Assembly (NCBI GenBank): GCA_003427395.1
Contig: BFEA01000654.1
Span: 31,809 to 95,808, forward strand
Source of the DNA: Chara braunii
Taxonomy: Eukaryota > Streptophyta > Charophyceae > Charales > Characeae
Length of the DNA: 64,000 nucleotides
Direction of reading: 5' to 3'
The notes under the pieces are model-generated. The model ran no database searches. It saw nothing but the letters and a program-made list of their open reading frames with translations, and was not told the origin of the DNA. Both the position numbers and the translations under genes were made by a program. Of this stretch, positions 9,069-17,614 are shown piece by piece. Positions within the stretch are counted from its first letter, which is position 1. Every line of letters begins with the position of its first letter.

Positions 9069-9350
9069 ATGCCAGGTCGTACGATTACGGGGGTAAATGT
9101 GACGAGGCAATTAGTGAACGAGGGTTTCACGATTACTGTTCTACTCAGGGCTCACATAGACGACAACCTAACAGAGCAAGAAAGTTTCCTACAAGCCAGA
9201 GAATTTATTCGGGAATACAGACCGGACGTTCTCGAATGTGTAACCTTCCAGACCAAGATAACGTTCGAGGTAATGGTATGGGCGGCTGGGTACTTGCGAG
9301 CGGAATTGTTATTTGATGAGACTGTAGCGGAAGCCAGGAGTAGAGTATGA
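9069..9350 (+). CDS. Accessory ORF 6 (module B, paralogue of the next ORF)
   Basis: ATG 9069 lies eight bases after the previous stop; a GTG at 9060 is in the same frame. The protein and the next ORF align over most of their length: TRQLVNEGFTITVLLRAHID here against SRQLTCDQETLQILLRVRIE there, and FDETVAEARSRV against RDETPAEARSNM at the C-termini. This is a direct tandem gene duplication. The fold is unknown, with a strand-helix-strand pattern by inspection. The stop TGA 9348-9350 is followed by the next ATG ten bases later. Confidence 0.6.
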   Translation: MPGRTITGVNVTRQLVNEGFTITVLLRAHIDDNLTEQESFLQAREFIREYRPDVLECVTFQTKITFEVMVWAAGYLRAELLFDETVAEARSRV

Positions 9351-9360
9351 ATACCCTGTC

Positions 9361-9792
9361 ATGATGGAGCACGAGCGGCAACTGTATCGATATAGACCTC
9401 GAGACTCGTATTCACTTCGGTGGGACCACAGAGGGGCAGAGTCCAGGAGGAGCGTGAGTGAGAGGAACCCTCGAGTAGCTACTCGAGGAATTGAGACGAG
9501 GAGTCCCTCTTCTCCGCGACGCCTTCCCTACGCTCGGGTTGTCTCTAGGCAATTAACGTGTGACCAGGAGACCCTACAGATCCTCTTGAGAGTGAGAATA
9601 GAAGAAGAACTGTCGGACAGCGAGTTCAAAGAACTCGCGGAAGATGTCATACGGGAGCAGAGACTAGGAGCGTTGAGGGAGTTGATAGTACAGAGCTGGG
9701 TGGTTTATGAGGTGATCGTGTGCGTTAAAGGTAGAGTGCGCTTGGAGATAATTCGGGACGAGACACCCGCGGAGGCTCGCAGCAATATGTGA
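9361..9792 (+). CDS. Accessory ORF 7 (Gag-like motif fused to module B)
   Basis: Starts at ATG 9361. The first third contains DSYSLRWDHRGAESRRSVSE followed by RNPR, which closely resembles GAYSLRWDRRNTDSWISVED followed by RNPR in the Gag of the same element (about 13300-13360). The rest is a module B domain paralogous to the ORF at 9069. The product therefore joins a Gag-derived segment to the accessory domain, which is the best evidence that the block evolved within this retroelement. It ends ATG TGA at 9787-9792. Confidence 0.6.
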   Translation: MMEHERQLYRYRPRDSYSLRWDHRGAESRRSVSERNPRVATRGIETRSPSSPRRLPYARVVSRQLTCDQETLQILLRVRIEEELSDSEFKELAEDVIREQRLGALRELIVQSWVVYEVIVCVKGRVRLEIIRDETPAEARSNM

Positions 9793-9830
9793 TAGAAGTT
9801 CTGGGTAAGGAGAGTGATGGATCGCAGAGG

Positions 9831-10169
9831 ATGGAAGATCTTGAAGGAAGAAGAAAGAGAGTAGAAGAGCGTACTATTAAACCAGTGGCAGAGAGGGTTA
9901 AGAAACTCTCCTTCAAGATCCAGGACTGCGGGCCTAACAAGGATAGAAGTGAGTTGTGGGGGATAGAAGGGGCAACGAAGGCCTTGAGAAGACTTTTTAT
10001 AAAGGACAGAGATTTCTTTAGGAGGTGGAGGCTAGAATTTCTAGAGAGTGTCAAGAGAAGGAGTCTAGGGGACGAAGGGTCACTTGAGTCTACGGGAAGG
10101 AAAGAGGAATTGATAGAGACTGCAACGTCAGGAGAGAAGCAAGATGTTGCCGAGGGTGTCGAAGAATGA
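9831..10169 (+). CDS. Accessory ORF 8, charged helical, possibly module A
   Basis: The frame opens by GTG 9789, overlapping the previous stop; the first ATG is 9831. The protein is highly charged and predicted mostly helical. The segment LWGIEGATKALRRLF and then FFRRWRLEFLESVKRR resembles the helix of module A in the ORF at 8722 (FWRGLERRFLEAY). The C-terminus is Glu/Ser-rich. The stop TGA 10167-10169 is followed nine bases later by the next ATG in the same frame. Confidence 0.45.
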   Translation: MEDLEGRRKRVEERTIKPVAERVKKLSFKIQDCGPNKDRSELWGIEGATKALRRLFIKDRDFFRRWRLEFLESVKRRSLGDEGSLESTGRKEELIETATSGEKQDVAEGVEE

Positions 10170-10178
10170 GAAGAGAGG

Positions 10179-10652
10179 ATGAGTAGCGATAGATGTTCTA
10201 TGCGAGTTATAGGGAAGTTGGAAGGGTCAACTGCTTGTGTTATAATACAGTTGGAGCAACTAGAGAGGCTTACCGTGATCGAAGAAGTAGAGAGCACTAG
10301 AGAAGCAGTTCAGAAGGCGCGAGTGACCGGACTCTGGGTAGGAGAGGGGAGTGCACGACTGATTTATTATTCGTTGCATTTATCCCCCTACGATGGAGTG
10401 ACCCTGAGTAGAGAGTGGCGCGAGTCTCCAGGGAGAGCCGAGAAACTTCTAAAGAGTGAAGCGGAGGTGTCAGGGGACTTTACAAAGGTCGTAGTAGAAA
10501 GTTCGGTTCTAAGAATCCTCAAAGCACACGACCAGTACCGGAGTAAGTTTCTTTGGACCTTAGCCGAGATTGAAGACTTTGGGGACATAGAAGATTTGAA
10601 ACATTTTTTCAGTACTTGGGAGAATCCATGGACCGGATTCTGTTGGCCTTAA
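10179..10652 (+). CDS. Accessory ORF 9 (B-A module in one ORF)
   Basis: ATG 10179, 157 codons, unbroken. The N-terminal half has the B-like pattern (CVIIQLEQLERLTVIEE, a helix, then ARLIYYSLHLSPYDG). The C-terminal half has the A-like segment FTKVVVESSVLRILKAHDQY followed by a Trp-containing helix and IEDLKHFF. The last two words also resemble LEDLRYLF at the end of the ORF at 8722. This gives a complete, uninterrupted example of the B-A arrangement that is broken in the first two copies. Function unknown. Confidence 0.55.
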   Translation: MSSDRCSMRVIGKLEGSTACVIIQLEQLERLTVIEEVESTREAVQKARVTGLWVGEGSARLIYYSLHLSPYDGVTLSREWRESPGRAEKLLKSEAEVSGDFTKVVVESSVLRILKAHDQYRSKFLWTLAEIEDFGDIEDLKHFFSTWENPWTGFCWP

Positions 10653-10693
10653 CTCTAATCGCAGCAGACTGTTAAACACGTCATGGGCAAGAG

Positions 10694-11188
10694 ATGCCAT
10701 TACCAGAGGCAGAGCTAGCGAGAAGGAGAAGGAAATTTGGAGTCTGGGGAGGTCCTTACGAAACTGAACACGAGAAAATACTTACCGAGTTAAGCGCTTT
10801 GGGCGGGCGAGAGAACTTCCCATATGAAGTGATTAAGTATCAGGTACAGAGCAGTGGGATCGAGCGCAATCAATACTTTATTATGACCGTGCGGTTTCAT
10901 GACTTGGAGGTGTACCACGTTGGTATATATCTGCCTAAAGAGAAGGAAGAATTTTGCATATACGGAAGGACTTGGAGGAGAGTTGCATGGGCATTAAGAG
11001 AAGAGGAAAAGAGGTTCAAAAGTTTGGGAAAGGTAGTGGAGGTCTGCGACGACATCGATATATTCGACGGTCTGCCTAGGCCGCCTGTTCAATTTCAAGG
11101 GTTAAGGCAAAACAAATGGAAGGCTGTGGTAGGATTCGCTCGGACAGTCAAGGATGACGACAAGCTCAAAAAGACCAAGGATGAATAG
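10694..11188 (+). CDS. Accessory ORF 10 (family C, first copy)
   Basis: ATG 10694, 164 codons. It is clearly paralogous to the next ORF. Shared words in order are ELARRRRKFGV/ELEARRERFLV, PYEVIKYQV/PYEVVTYEL, then a strand-rich YFIMTVRF/YIITIRFF, EVYHVGIYLP/EVYDVRIYLP, YGRTW/YGRCW, and the C-terminal GLPRPPV in both. No known domain is recognised. The spacing and order of shared words show that full-length genes were duplicated. The stop TAG 11186-11188 leaves nine bases before the next ATG. Confidence 0.6.
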   Translation: MPLPEAELARRRRKFGVWGGPYETEHEKILTELSALGGRENFPYEVIKYQVQSSGIERNQYFIMTVRFHDLEVYHVGIYLPKEKEEFCIYGRTWRRVAWALREEEKRFKSLGKVVEVCDDIDIFDGLPRPPVQFQGLRQNKWKAVVGFARTVKDDDKLKKTKDE

Positions 11189-11197
11189 GATGCGCGA

Positions 11198-11653
11198 ATG
11201 AGTAAAGATACGACCATCCGTGAGCGAGAGCTAGAGGCTAGGAGGGAGAGATTTCTTGTGGGCAACAGACCTTTGGACGCGGAGTTAGCGAGAGTCTGCG
11301 ACAGGTTGAGTTCTTTGGGGCCAAAAGAGGTGATTCCGTACGAAGTAGTGACATACGAGTTAGTGGACCGCGGATGGGAGCAGATACGTCTTTACATTAT
11401 CACCATTCGGTTTTTTGCCGCGGAGGTGTATGATGTTAGGATTTACCTCCCAGTTGAACGAGAAGGCGATTTGGTTTACGGTCGATGCTGGGAGTGCGCG
11501 GAAGAAGTCGTTGAGAATGAGCGGGATAGGCTCTTAGCGCTAGGTAAGGAGGTAATCTGGGACACCCGGATTACGCTCTTTCAGGGGTTGCCCAGACCTC
11601 CTGTGCCGCGTCAGGTGGTTCGAGGAAGAAGCAATGAGGTAGTGGTTGGTTAA
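11198..11653 (+). CDS. Accessory ORF 11 (family C, second copy)
   Basis: ATG 11198, 151 codons, in the same frame as the first copy and only nine bases after its TAG. The two proteins keep PYEV, the EVYxVxIYLP strand, YGRxW and GLPRPPV, but differ in the linkers and C-terminal tails. Divergence is substantial, so the duplication is old relative to the lesions in gag-pol, and both copies have kept open frames. The function is unknown. An upstream ATG at 11191 is out of frame. Confidence 0.6.
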   Translation: MSKDTTIRERELEARRERFLVGNRPLDAELARVCDRLSSLGPKEVIPYEVVTYELVDRGWEQIRLYIITIRFFAAEVYDVRIYLPVEREGDLVYGRCWECAEEVVENERDRLLALGKEVIWDTRITLFQGLPRPPVPRQVVRGRSNEVVVG

Positions 11654-11675
11654 GCGCTTCGATACTTTAAGTTTG

Positions 11676-12005
11676 ATGCCCGTAGGGGGTGATTACCCGC
11701 GGGCAGGAGCTCTTGTTGTGCATCAGGGGTTAAGCGATCTAGCGCGAAGAGCGTCTATTGATATACGGGAGTACCTGAGATCTTGTACTCGAGGAGAGTT
11801 GATGAGGATCGCGACAAGGATTTGTAGGAGAGTGAGGATATCAGAATCGGGAGTCATAGAGATTAGGAGAGGTGTTCCTTGCATAGAAGAGCCGGGAGGA
11901 GAACTTTATTTTGACTCAGGAATTTTAGGTATCGAGGGTGAGCACGAGATACGAGACGAGGCTGGGAGACTTGTTGCGATCCTGAGAGCGGTCACGGACG
12001 AGTGA
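11676..12005 (+). CDS. Accessory ORF 12, unrecognised
   Basis: The first ATG in frame is 11676, 22 bases after the preceding stop; a TTG at 11646 would overlap it. The protein has an Arg-rich helix (RGELMRIATRICRRVRI) followed by a Gly/Glu-rich region with short strands (GELYFDSGILGIEGEHEI), ending TDE at TGA 12003-12005. No relation to the other accessory ORFs is evident. It is the last small ORF before the 25-bp repeat and gag. Confidence 0.45.
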   Translation: MPVGGDYPRAGALVVHQGLSDLARRASIDIREYLRSCTRGELMRIATRICRRVRISESGVIEIRRGVPCIEEPGGELYFDSGILGIEGEHEIRDEAGRLVAILRAVTDE

Positions 12006-12006
12006 C

Positions 12007-12131
12007 GGATACTTTTATAGGTCCAGGCTGCGGATACTTTTATAGGTCCGGGCTGCGGATACTTTCATAGGTCCGGGCTGCGGAATCTTTCATAGGTCCG
12101 GGCTGCAGTAACTGTTATAGGTCCGGGCTGT
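12007..12131 (+). repeat. 25-bp unit x5, immediately upstream of gag
   Basis: Five head-to-tail copies of a 25-base unit built around TTTATAGGTCCGGGCTGC start at 12007, 12032, 12057, 12082 and 12107. It begins one base after the stop of the last small ORF and ends 25 bases before the gag ATG (12157), so it fills the accessory/gag junction exactly. It could be a leader, an internal promoter or translation element, or neutral expansion; the sequence alone does not decide. Confidence 0.85.
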
Positions 12132-12156
12132 ACTCAACTACAGCTTCTGGTAGACT

Positions 12157-14061
12157 ATGGAACCATGCACGATGGGGCCACAACCGACTATGGCCGAAGC
12201 GGGTGAGGAGTACCGGACATCGCCCGACCGAGTACTGAGGGATCTGAAGGAACGAATTAGGCAGGAAGCACCGCTGAGATGGGCTGACCAAACCAATGAC
12301 GGAGAGCCCGACGTAATGTGCGAGCCGGTCGTGACAAGGCCGCAGGAGGCTCTGAAGACTGGGACCTCGAGCGCTCGACGAGAAGCGACAACACTACGCT
12401 CCCCTGAGTATGAACAGAGGGAAACCCGGACGGATAGGCGCAAGGACGACTGGAGAGAGAGTCCACGAGATTCCTATTGGAGGGACAGAGACAGGGATAG
12501 AGCGCCGCTCTAACGTGTCTTCGACCCCCAGACGGGGGAGTCACATCAGCTCCTTTACGAGAGCAAGGATCGCTATATTATTACGCACAAGGCCTCTGAG
12601 CCTCCTACTTTCAGCGGCTGTGGAATCACTGAATATTTGGAGAAGTGGGAGCTTCATGCTTGCCGAAGTCAGTGGTAGGAGGAAGAGATTATATAAAACT
12701 TCCTATTCAATGTAGATCTAAGTCTCGGCAAGGAAGCTAAAGAAGCCCGACCGAAGGATGAAAAATGGACTACGTATAAGAAGAACCTCATTGAACTTTA
12801 CAAATTAAAAGATAACAAGTACTCCATCAAGGACCTGGAGACTATGCCTCAGGATGAGGACGAGAGCGTTCGGGCGTTCGAGAAGCGTTTTCAGAAGATC
12901 TTTGACGTACTGATGAAGAAGGGGAAGATCTCGGAAGTCGAGCGCTGTACAATCTTTATTGGACACATGTCCAAAGGTAGACAGAAGAGTATACTTAGAG
13001 ATCTCCTGCGCGACAAGCTCGACTTCCCTGAAGTCCTAAAGCTCGTGATAAAGGCAGAAGCAGACAACTACAAGGACTTGGTATGGAGAGGAATGAGAAG
13101 ACGTGATTTATCTCTCTATAAGGAATATGCCACAGATAGATGTCTTGATTTCAAGGACTATCCATGAACGGAAAAGAATGAAGCCGTGGCTGAGGAAGTA
13201 AAGGAGATAAGGGACATGGTAAAGGGATTGACAAGACAGGTTACAGAGATTGTGACCACCACAGGAGCCACGACCTACCGGGACAAACCCGGAGGGGCCT
13301 ATTCACTTCGCTGGGACCGGAGGAACACCGATTCCTGGATAAGTGTCGAGGATAGAAATCCTCGAACGCTAACTGATTATCGTGCGAGGGAGAGAGAGAG
13401 AGACGCTGAGCCATGGCGGCGTAGGGATGATGATATAGACCGAGACCGCAGGGCTCGCGAAATGTATGAGCGAGCTAGGAGACTAGATGATTACTCTCGT
13501 AACCCTCGCTATGAGGCTGATGGGGGTAGAGGCGACTCTCGAGGCCGGTGGGAGTCGGATCAGGATCGGCGAGACGGATACAGGGACGGCGGATATGAGA
13601 GATCGGACCAAGATGGATATAGGGATGGCAGATATGAGAGGTCGGATCGAGATGGATACATAGGTGGCGTGTATGAGAGAGCAGATCGAGACGGAGACCG
13701 ACGAGATAACTCGCGCGGCCGGTATGACCGTGGGGAATTCCTGAGAGAACAGCGCGACGACTCGCGGGGGTGGTACAACCGAGGAGATCGACGCGATGAG
13801 TCACGCCGGCGATACGACTCTGGAGACCGCTAAGACGATTCACGAGGACGATATGGGCAAGAAGGACCTGGAGGAGACCACCGCAATGATTTACGAGGCC
13901 GGAATGAGAGAGGGGGATATGGCGCGTCATCTGATCCGTATCCGAAATCCCCTGACCCCAGAGCAGCGAGAGGTTCGACCTCCAAGGGCGCAGACTACTG
14001 TAGAGGGGATGATCATATCAAGAGAGATTGTCCGGATCTCAAACGGGCAATAGATGAGGGA
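12157..14061 (+). pseudogene. gag: Ty3/gypsy gag with in-frame stops
   Basis: One frame from ATG 12157 keeps Gag content to the protease region despite stops TAA 12511, TAG 12676, TAA 12694, TGA 13165 and TAA 13831. Landmarks are TFSGCGITEYLEKWELHA, then EDESVRAFEKRFQKIFDVLM and LLRDKLDFPEVLKLVIKAEA, typical of the retrotransposon Gag capsid region. A coiled-coil-like segment (EVKEIRDMVKGLTRQVTEIV) follows, then the YSLRWDRR motif and an Arg/Asp/Tyr-rich stretch with about three 13-residue repeats (DGYRDGRYERSDR type, near 13570-13690). A zinc knuckle is seen at 13990-14031 as YCRGDDHIKRDC with C-x4-H-x4-C, but the first Cys is replaced by Ala. The stops and lost Cys argue for a dead copy. 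Confidence 0.8.
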
Positions 14062-14064
14062 CTT

Positions 14065-15357
14065 GTGATGCTTGATGACCGTAAGTACGTAAAGTGGGCT
14101 GATGACCTGGGAGACGTATCGATGTTCCCTTCGATGAAGGAGAATGTTGAAGCAAGGAGAGTAAAGCCGAGTAAAGGAAAGGAGCCGGTTAGGAGCCAGA
14201 GCATCAAGATAACTTTCGAAGGAGATATGGCAACCACACCCATAAGAATGGCAGCTACCAAGTCGGCGAGAGGCTCTACGTCGAAGAAGACTGACACGGA
14301 TTACGTGATGGCTGAGAAGGACGGACAGCGGATCGATGGAGAGGAGGTTATTATTTCACCGCGAAAGCGGGGAGTGAAGAAGTTTTTAATGAAGACTTCG
14401 CTGGATGAGATAGACACGGTCGAGCCACTGAGACGGGCCCTTCGGCAGCCCATGCAGTGCTTTATTCTGGAGTATCTGGCAGCATCCAAGCCAGCTCTCG
14501 GAGTGTTACAGATGATCACGCGAAAGACTCGCATACCTTCATCAGAGGAGGTTCAGATGGCCCCTAAGGCGGATGCTCCTACTGTAGCAGTGTCGGAGGT
14601 GACTGCTAGAGCGGATTGCGTGGCGATAGTCCTTCTTGATGGGATGGAAGGTGTGCCTCCAGGCAAGTTTTACATACTTGGTAGTGGGGCCGTGGAGACG
14701 ATCCTAAACGACGGAGCGGTACTAGATGCTGTGATCGATAACGGCAGTGAGGCTGTCATTATAGACGAGGATCTGGCAGAGCAAGTTGGCCTTGAACTCA
14801 ATAGGTCATACTTATTTGAGATAGAGACGGTTGATGGGAGAAAGCAACAGATCACCGGGGTTTGTCACAAGGCATCTATAGAGGTCCAAGGGGTACGAGT
14901 GACCCTGCCAGTCTTTGCAGTCAAGAACTGCAGCTCTGACCTGCTCTTGGGACAGACGTGGTTGAGACACGTGCATGCGGTGACGATAGAGCGACCGGAC
15001 GGGAGCCAGACATTGTCCATTAAGAAGCTAGATGGGACGCGGGTTATGATTGAGACGGTGGAGTCTCGAGACGCGAGGAACAGAGCAGCTCTTGCTGTGG
15101 GAGCGGGACGCGGTGATCGGATTAACTCATTACCTATCTCCGACCACGCGGTGCGATTTCACGAGAAGAAGTATGGACCTCTGCTCACAAAAGAAGAAGG
15201 CCAGATTGTAGAAGTGGAAAACTTCGGGAGTCGGCTGATAGTGGATGGCAACTCGTATCCAAAGAAGGCAGATGAGGAGTTTGGCGGCGTGATATCTGTG
15301 TCTTTTTTAAGGGCACAGCCCCCTACGGAGGGCGACCAAAAAGACACAAGACAGTAG
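14065..15357 (+). CDS. Gag-Pro C-terminal region with retropepsin-like protease
   Basis: This is the open continuation of the gag frame (430 codons). A linker rich in Lys/Glu and an ILEYLAASKP helix lead to the aspartic protease core. AVIDNGSEAVIIDEDLAEQV carries the catalytic Asp (codon 14737-14739) as D-N-G in place of the usual D-T/S-G. The flap-like region and the second hydrophobic-Gly signature, SSDLLLGQTWLRHVHAVTIE, follow. The frame ends at TAG 15355-15357. The pol frame overlaps at -1, with a slippery heptamer 46 bases before this stop. D-N-G may be a normal clade variant rather than damage, because the rest of the domain is intact. Confidence 0.75.
   Translation: MMLDDRKYVKWADDLGDVSMFPSMKENVEARRVKPSKGKEPVRSQSIKITFEGDMATTPIRMAATKSARGSTSKKTDTDYVMAEKDGQRIDGEEVIISPRKRGVKKFLMKTSLDEIDTVEPLRRALRQPMQCFILEYLAASKPALGVLQMITRKTRIPSSEEVQMAPKADAPTVAVSEVTARADCVAIVLLDGMEGVPPGKFYILGSGAVETILNDGAVLDAVIDNGSEAVIIDEDLAEQVGLELNRSYLFEIETVDGRKQQITGVCHKASIEVQGVRVTLPVFAVKNCSSDLLLGQTWLRHVHAVTIERPDGSQTLSIKKLDGTRVMIETVESRDARNRAALAVGAGRGDRINSLPISDHAVRFHEKKYGPLLTKEEGQIVEVENFGSRLIVDGNSYPKKADEEFGGVISVSFLRAQPPTEGDQKDTRQ
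15303..15333 (+). promoter_or_regulatory. Candidate -1 ribosomal frameshift site (T TTT TTA plus hairpin)
   Basis: In the gag-pro frame the codons are TCT TTT TTA AGG, so 15303-15309 is T TTT TTA in the exact X XXY YYZ phase used at the HIV-1 gag-pol junction. A -1 slip enters the pol frame, which is open from here through the RT start. Eight bases downstream, 15318-15333 can form a GCCC/GGGC-anchored stem. The zero-frame stop is at 15355-15357. Confidence 0.55.
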
Positions 15358-16412
15358 CTCAGAAGGTAAAGCCCGCGGCCGTAGCTCGTGAGCGATCAGC
15401 TTTAGATGGAGTATCTGAGGAAGAAATCGCTAGAGAGATTAAGGAAAAGAAGAGAAAGGAGCCGCAACGACTGGTGGAAAAGAGGATAGCGGAGATGGAC
15501 ATAGGCGATGGGAATCTAACTGAGCTGGAGAGAGAGCGAGTGTTGGAAGTTCTTAAGTCATGGGACAAAGCTATAGCATTCAGTGATGTGGAGAGAGGAA
15601 GGATTGATCCTAGATATGCTAATCCGGCAAGAATCTACACGATTCCGCATACACTATGGAATGACGCAGGGTGGAAGTTTGCTCAGAAAGAGAAGGAAGA
15701 GGTGATTTCCTTTCTCAAAGAGAAGATGGCATCGCACGTAGCTGAGCCATTTGATAGCGCGTACGCGAATAGATGGTTCTTCTTAAGGAAGCCCAACGGA
15801 AAGATTCGGTTGATTCAAGACCTTCAGAAGGTCAATGTTGTGACGATTCGGGATGTAGGCTCGGTACCGCACGCCGACCTATTAGCAGAAGGGGCGGCAG
15901 GCCGATCCATTTATTCCGTCTGCGATTTATTTTCAGGATATGACGAGATACCACTGGATCCGAAAGACAGACATCTCACGGCCATGCACACGCCGCTCGG
16001 ATTACTGTAGATGATGGTCGTTTTGATGGGATGGACCAATGGGGTAGCGGTCTTTCTGAGAGTCATGGTAGCGGTTCTGAAAGATTTTATCCCAGGTTAA
16101 GTAGAAGTTTTTTTGGACGACTTCCAGATAAAAGGACCGGTGTTGAAAGATGAGACGGAAGTTGCTCCTGGCGTCAGGAGGTTCGTAAAGCAGCATCTGG
16201 CAGATATTTACGCTGTCCTGGAACAGCTAGATGAAGCTAACCTGACAGTTAGCGGCACAAAGAGCCGATGGGCTGTATCGACGATCAAGATTTTAGGTTT
16301 TATATGCGACGCGAAAGACCGACGGCCCGACTCTGGAAAGTTAGAGAAATTGTTGAACTGGCCGACTCCTTTGCAAAGTGCTACCGAAGTCCGTCAATTC
16401 TTAGGGGTGTAG
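15309..16412 (+). pseudogene. pol: pol: reverse transcriptase domain with stops
   Basis: After the -1 shift the frame reads through a basic linker into an RT domain: ANRWFFLRKPNGKIRLIQDL, then SIYSVCDLFSGYDEIPLDPK, then LTAMHTPLGLL. TAG 16008 falls where related RTs have Gln (GLLQM, consistent with CAG to TAG). The frame continues MGWTNGVAVFLRVMVAVLKD to TAA 16098 and then VEVFLDDF. The catalytic box is FLDD (16110-16121) instead of the usual Y-x-D-D. The connection region ends with EVRQFLGV at TAG 16410-16412. The next residues, GYWRIFIHGYAEKAEPLR, appear in another frame, so a single base has been lost near 16407-16412. Decayed copy. Confidence 0.8.
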
Positions 16413-17614
16413 GATATTGGCGGATTTTCATACACGGATATGCGGAGAAGGCAGAGCCTCTGCGCACTCTTCTTAGGAAAATCGAGAAGTTCTACTGGGA
16501 TTCTTCTCAAGAGTTTGCGGTGCAATCCCTCAAGGAAGAATTTAAAGAAGGTGGCCGAATTCTAGGTGTGCCATTCTTTGAGGACGAGACGGACAGATCG
16601 TTCATAGTGTCTACGGACGCTGGACCATGTTCGGTTAGGGGATTGCTATCTCAGAAGGATGCTGAAGGGAGAGAAAGACCATTGAGGTTCGAGAGCCGAA
16701 CACTCAACACTGCTGAGCGCAACTACAGTCAGTTTAAGAAGGAGGTGTTGATTGTTCTAAGGTGCTTGGATACCTTTAGACATTACATATACGGGAGACG
16801 ATTCGTTCTTAGGGTAGACCCTACAGTTGTAGCCTCAGTCCTACAGAAGGATTTCAGTTTGACGGATCCTGCGATCGTACGATGGCTGATCAGGATTCGA
16901 CTTTATGATTATACTGTAGAAAGAATTTCAGGGGTGAAGAACGCTGTAGCCGATGGACTTTCACGAATTCCCATCGAGACAGAGCGACCGATGTCTGTTG
17001 TTGCCCTGACTTTGGTCGAGCCCAAACGAACGGATCGCTTCCTAGTCAACCTTTATGAAGATAAGTACCGTACTATAGGACTGCATCTGTTAGGAGAGGA
17101 AAGCACTGATTCGCACATCCAAAGACAGAAGACACAATACCGCCTTAGAGCTGGACATTTGTTTCGTCGACCTGTGGGAGCGGGGATGCCTCTTCGGGTG
17201 ATCTGTGATCCCGAGGAGAGACTGTCGATAGTGGCTGAGTTACATGATGGTGTGGTCGGAGGACATAGAGGAGTAAAAGGTACATATGAGAAAATTCGCA
17301 GACTATATTGGTGGGAAGGGCAGTACAAGGACGTTGAAAAGTACTGCGAAACGTGTGAGGATTGCCAGAGGAGGTCCCTTATTAGGTATAAGGAACCACT
17401 TCACCCTTCTTATCCCACTAGACCAGGAGAGAAAGTGCATATTGATCTGGTAAAAATGTCAAAGGGTGTAGGGAATATGAACTATGTAGTCAACATCAAG
17501 GATGATTTCACTGGCTTCGTCGATGGTAGGCCTATCAGGACGAAAGCAGCAAGAGAAGTTAAGAACTTCGTCCTGGAGTATCTGTGTGATATAGATGTGT
17601 TAGTAAGATTATGA
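16413..17614 (+). pseudogene. pol: pol: RNase H and integrase N-terminal half
   Basis: This frame (open 16268-17614) continues pol after the one-base loss. RNase H acidic residues are visible in STDAGPCS, FKKEVL, LRVDPTVV and KNAVADGLSR. The integrase zinc-binding region follows as ELHDGVVGGHRGVKGTYEKI and YCETCEDCQRRS (HHCC), and then the first catalytic Asp in KVHIDLVKM. The frame ends at TGA 17612-17614 within VLVRL. The second catalytic Asp (MDRGAEF) lies in the next frame starting at 17611, so a second one-base loss lies near 17595-17614. The order RNase H then integrase supports Ty3/gypsy. Confidence 0.8.
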
